This document shows, one piece after another, positions 63,319 to 64,000 of a stretch of DNA of 64,000 nt. Position 1 is the first letter of the stretch. The number at the start of each line of letters is the position of its first letter. The notes under the pieces are model-generated. The model ran no database searches. It saw nothing but the letters and a program-made list of their open reading frames with translations, and was not told the origin of the DNA. A program made the position numbers and the translations under genes. The stretch is from Odiellus spinosus. Taxonomy: Eukaryota > Arthropoda > Arachnida > Opiliones > Phalangiidae. The DNA lies in contig OY987236.1 in assembly GCA_963920705.1 (NCBI GenBank), forward strand, positions 12,758,190-12,822,189. The letters run 5' to 3'.

Positions 63319-63495
63319 TAGAGATCGGGGTTTGGACAAGAAAATTTCTGATTATTTTATCTTTATTCATAACTTAAAATTTTTCGAGGAAAGTCTATGA
63401 TAAATCCAATGTAATCGCGAATAATCCGATTATTTTTTTATGATTAACTGATTAACTGATGGTTGTGGATTATTTTGTCCAAACCCCGATCTCTA
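63319..63495. repeat. hAT-type MITE (group D), copy 4
   Basis: Perfect ends TAGAGATCGGGGTTTGGACA / complement; flanked by the identical 8-mer GAACTCTG on both sides. Confidence 0.9.
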
Positions 63496-64000
63496 GAACT
63501 CTGAGTTTAGCTTTGATAGTGCAATGAGTTCTAAAATTTTGTACACCTGAGTTCGCTAGTGTCTGCCCCCTCGCTTTGTAGTGAGGCTTTGTATAGTGAG
63601 ACTTTTCTGTGAGACGTTTTTGTGAGACTTTTTTGTGAGATCTCTCTATTGAGTCATTTTGTCAGACCTAGTTTTGCGTACCTAAAAATGTCAACATTTT
63701 GAATGCCTGAAAACCAACTCCAAAAAAAAACTTTTTCTAACCGATTTTTGATTTCTTCTAAGATTAAAACTGTAAAGCAACTATGAACTATATTTATTTT
63801 CAAAATGAATTGACAAAAGGGATAAATGCTGATACACAATATTAAACCTCATATGTAAAAAAAACTTGTCGTTGCTAACTCCCCTTGAACAGGACAGAAG
63901 TATATAGCCACTAGCGTAATGACTTTTCCTATTAGTTTCCCATATGACCGCGGGGGAGGGGGACAAGGGTAAGGAGAAGTGTTGCGTGTAATGGAAGCGT
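63496..64000. other. Window end, no gene seen
   Basis: Continuation of the GAGACTTT tract to about 63660, then unremarkable AT-rich sequence. Confidence 0.35.

Overview
This is a eukaryotic window, not bacterial. It is AT-rich, and its genes are split by short spliceosomal introns whose GT/AG borders and phases can be read and joined. The gene content (HR96/NR1J-type nuclear receptor with an ESCKA P-box, MIF, an ankyrin-SOCS-box protein, a spondin-2/mindin-like protein, BROX, CCDC186, an SLC29 equilibrative nucleoside transporter) points to an invertebrate animal, most likely an arthropod or other ecdysozoan. I cannot name the species. All gene models here were spliced by eye from the sequence; none is backed by transcripts.

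Layout: 6.65-9.39 kb HR96 (minus, two coding exons); 11.68-12.26 kb MIF (minus, four exons); 13.96-16.16 kb ankyrin/SOCS-box gene (minus, six exons, one apparent 1-nt insertion in exon 4); 16.66-17.53 kb a 14-bp minisatellite abutting an 83-bp satellite; 18.03-19.21 kb a P-element-like transposon with ~128-bp terminal inverted repeats, an 8-bp target duplication and a spliced THAP-domain reading frame; 19.86-27.62 kb mindin-like gene (minus, five exons, 5-kb first intron full of tandem repeats); 33.09-34.35 kb BROX (minus, uninterrupted frame); 35.06-39.64 kb CCDC186 (plus, seven exons), probably sharing a divergent promoter with BROX; 42.94-53.99 kb nucleoside transporter (minus, 13 coding exons), with a second, alternative first coding exon at 60.64-60.85 kb that uses the same splice phase and ends in the same peptide.

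The space between and inside genes is dense with small non-autonomous DNA transposons and tandem arrays. At least five foldback/MITE groups recur. Group A, B and C copies all end in TTAAAGGGA. Group D carries 8-bp target duplications (hAT type). Group E has AACCTGACTC ends and group F has AGGGTTCGTAC ends. Two repeat elements (about 47.57 and 57.62 kb) are inverted-repeat-bounded units that contain their own tandem array.

The host genes are ordinary conserved cell-biology genes (xenobiotic/sterol sensing, cytokine/tautomerase, ubiquitin-ligase adaptor, matrix protein, ESCRT partner, Golgi coiled coil, nucleoside uptake) and show no sign of being a functional cluster. The most unusual content is mobile: the THAP-only P-like element, the inverted-repeat-bounded minisatellites, and repeats sitting on or beside splice sites of the transporter gene.
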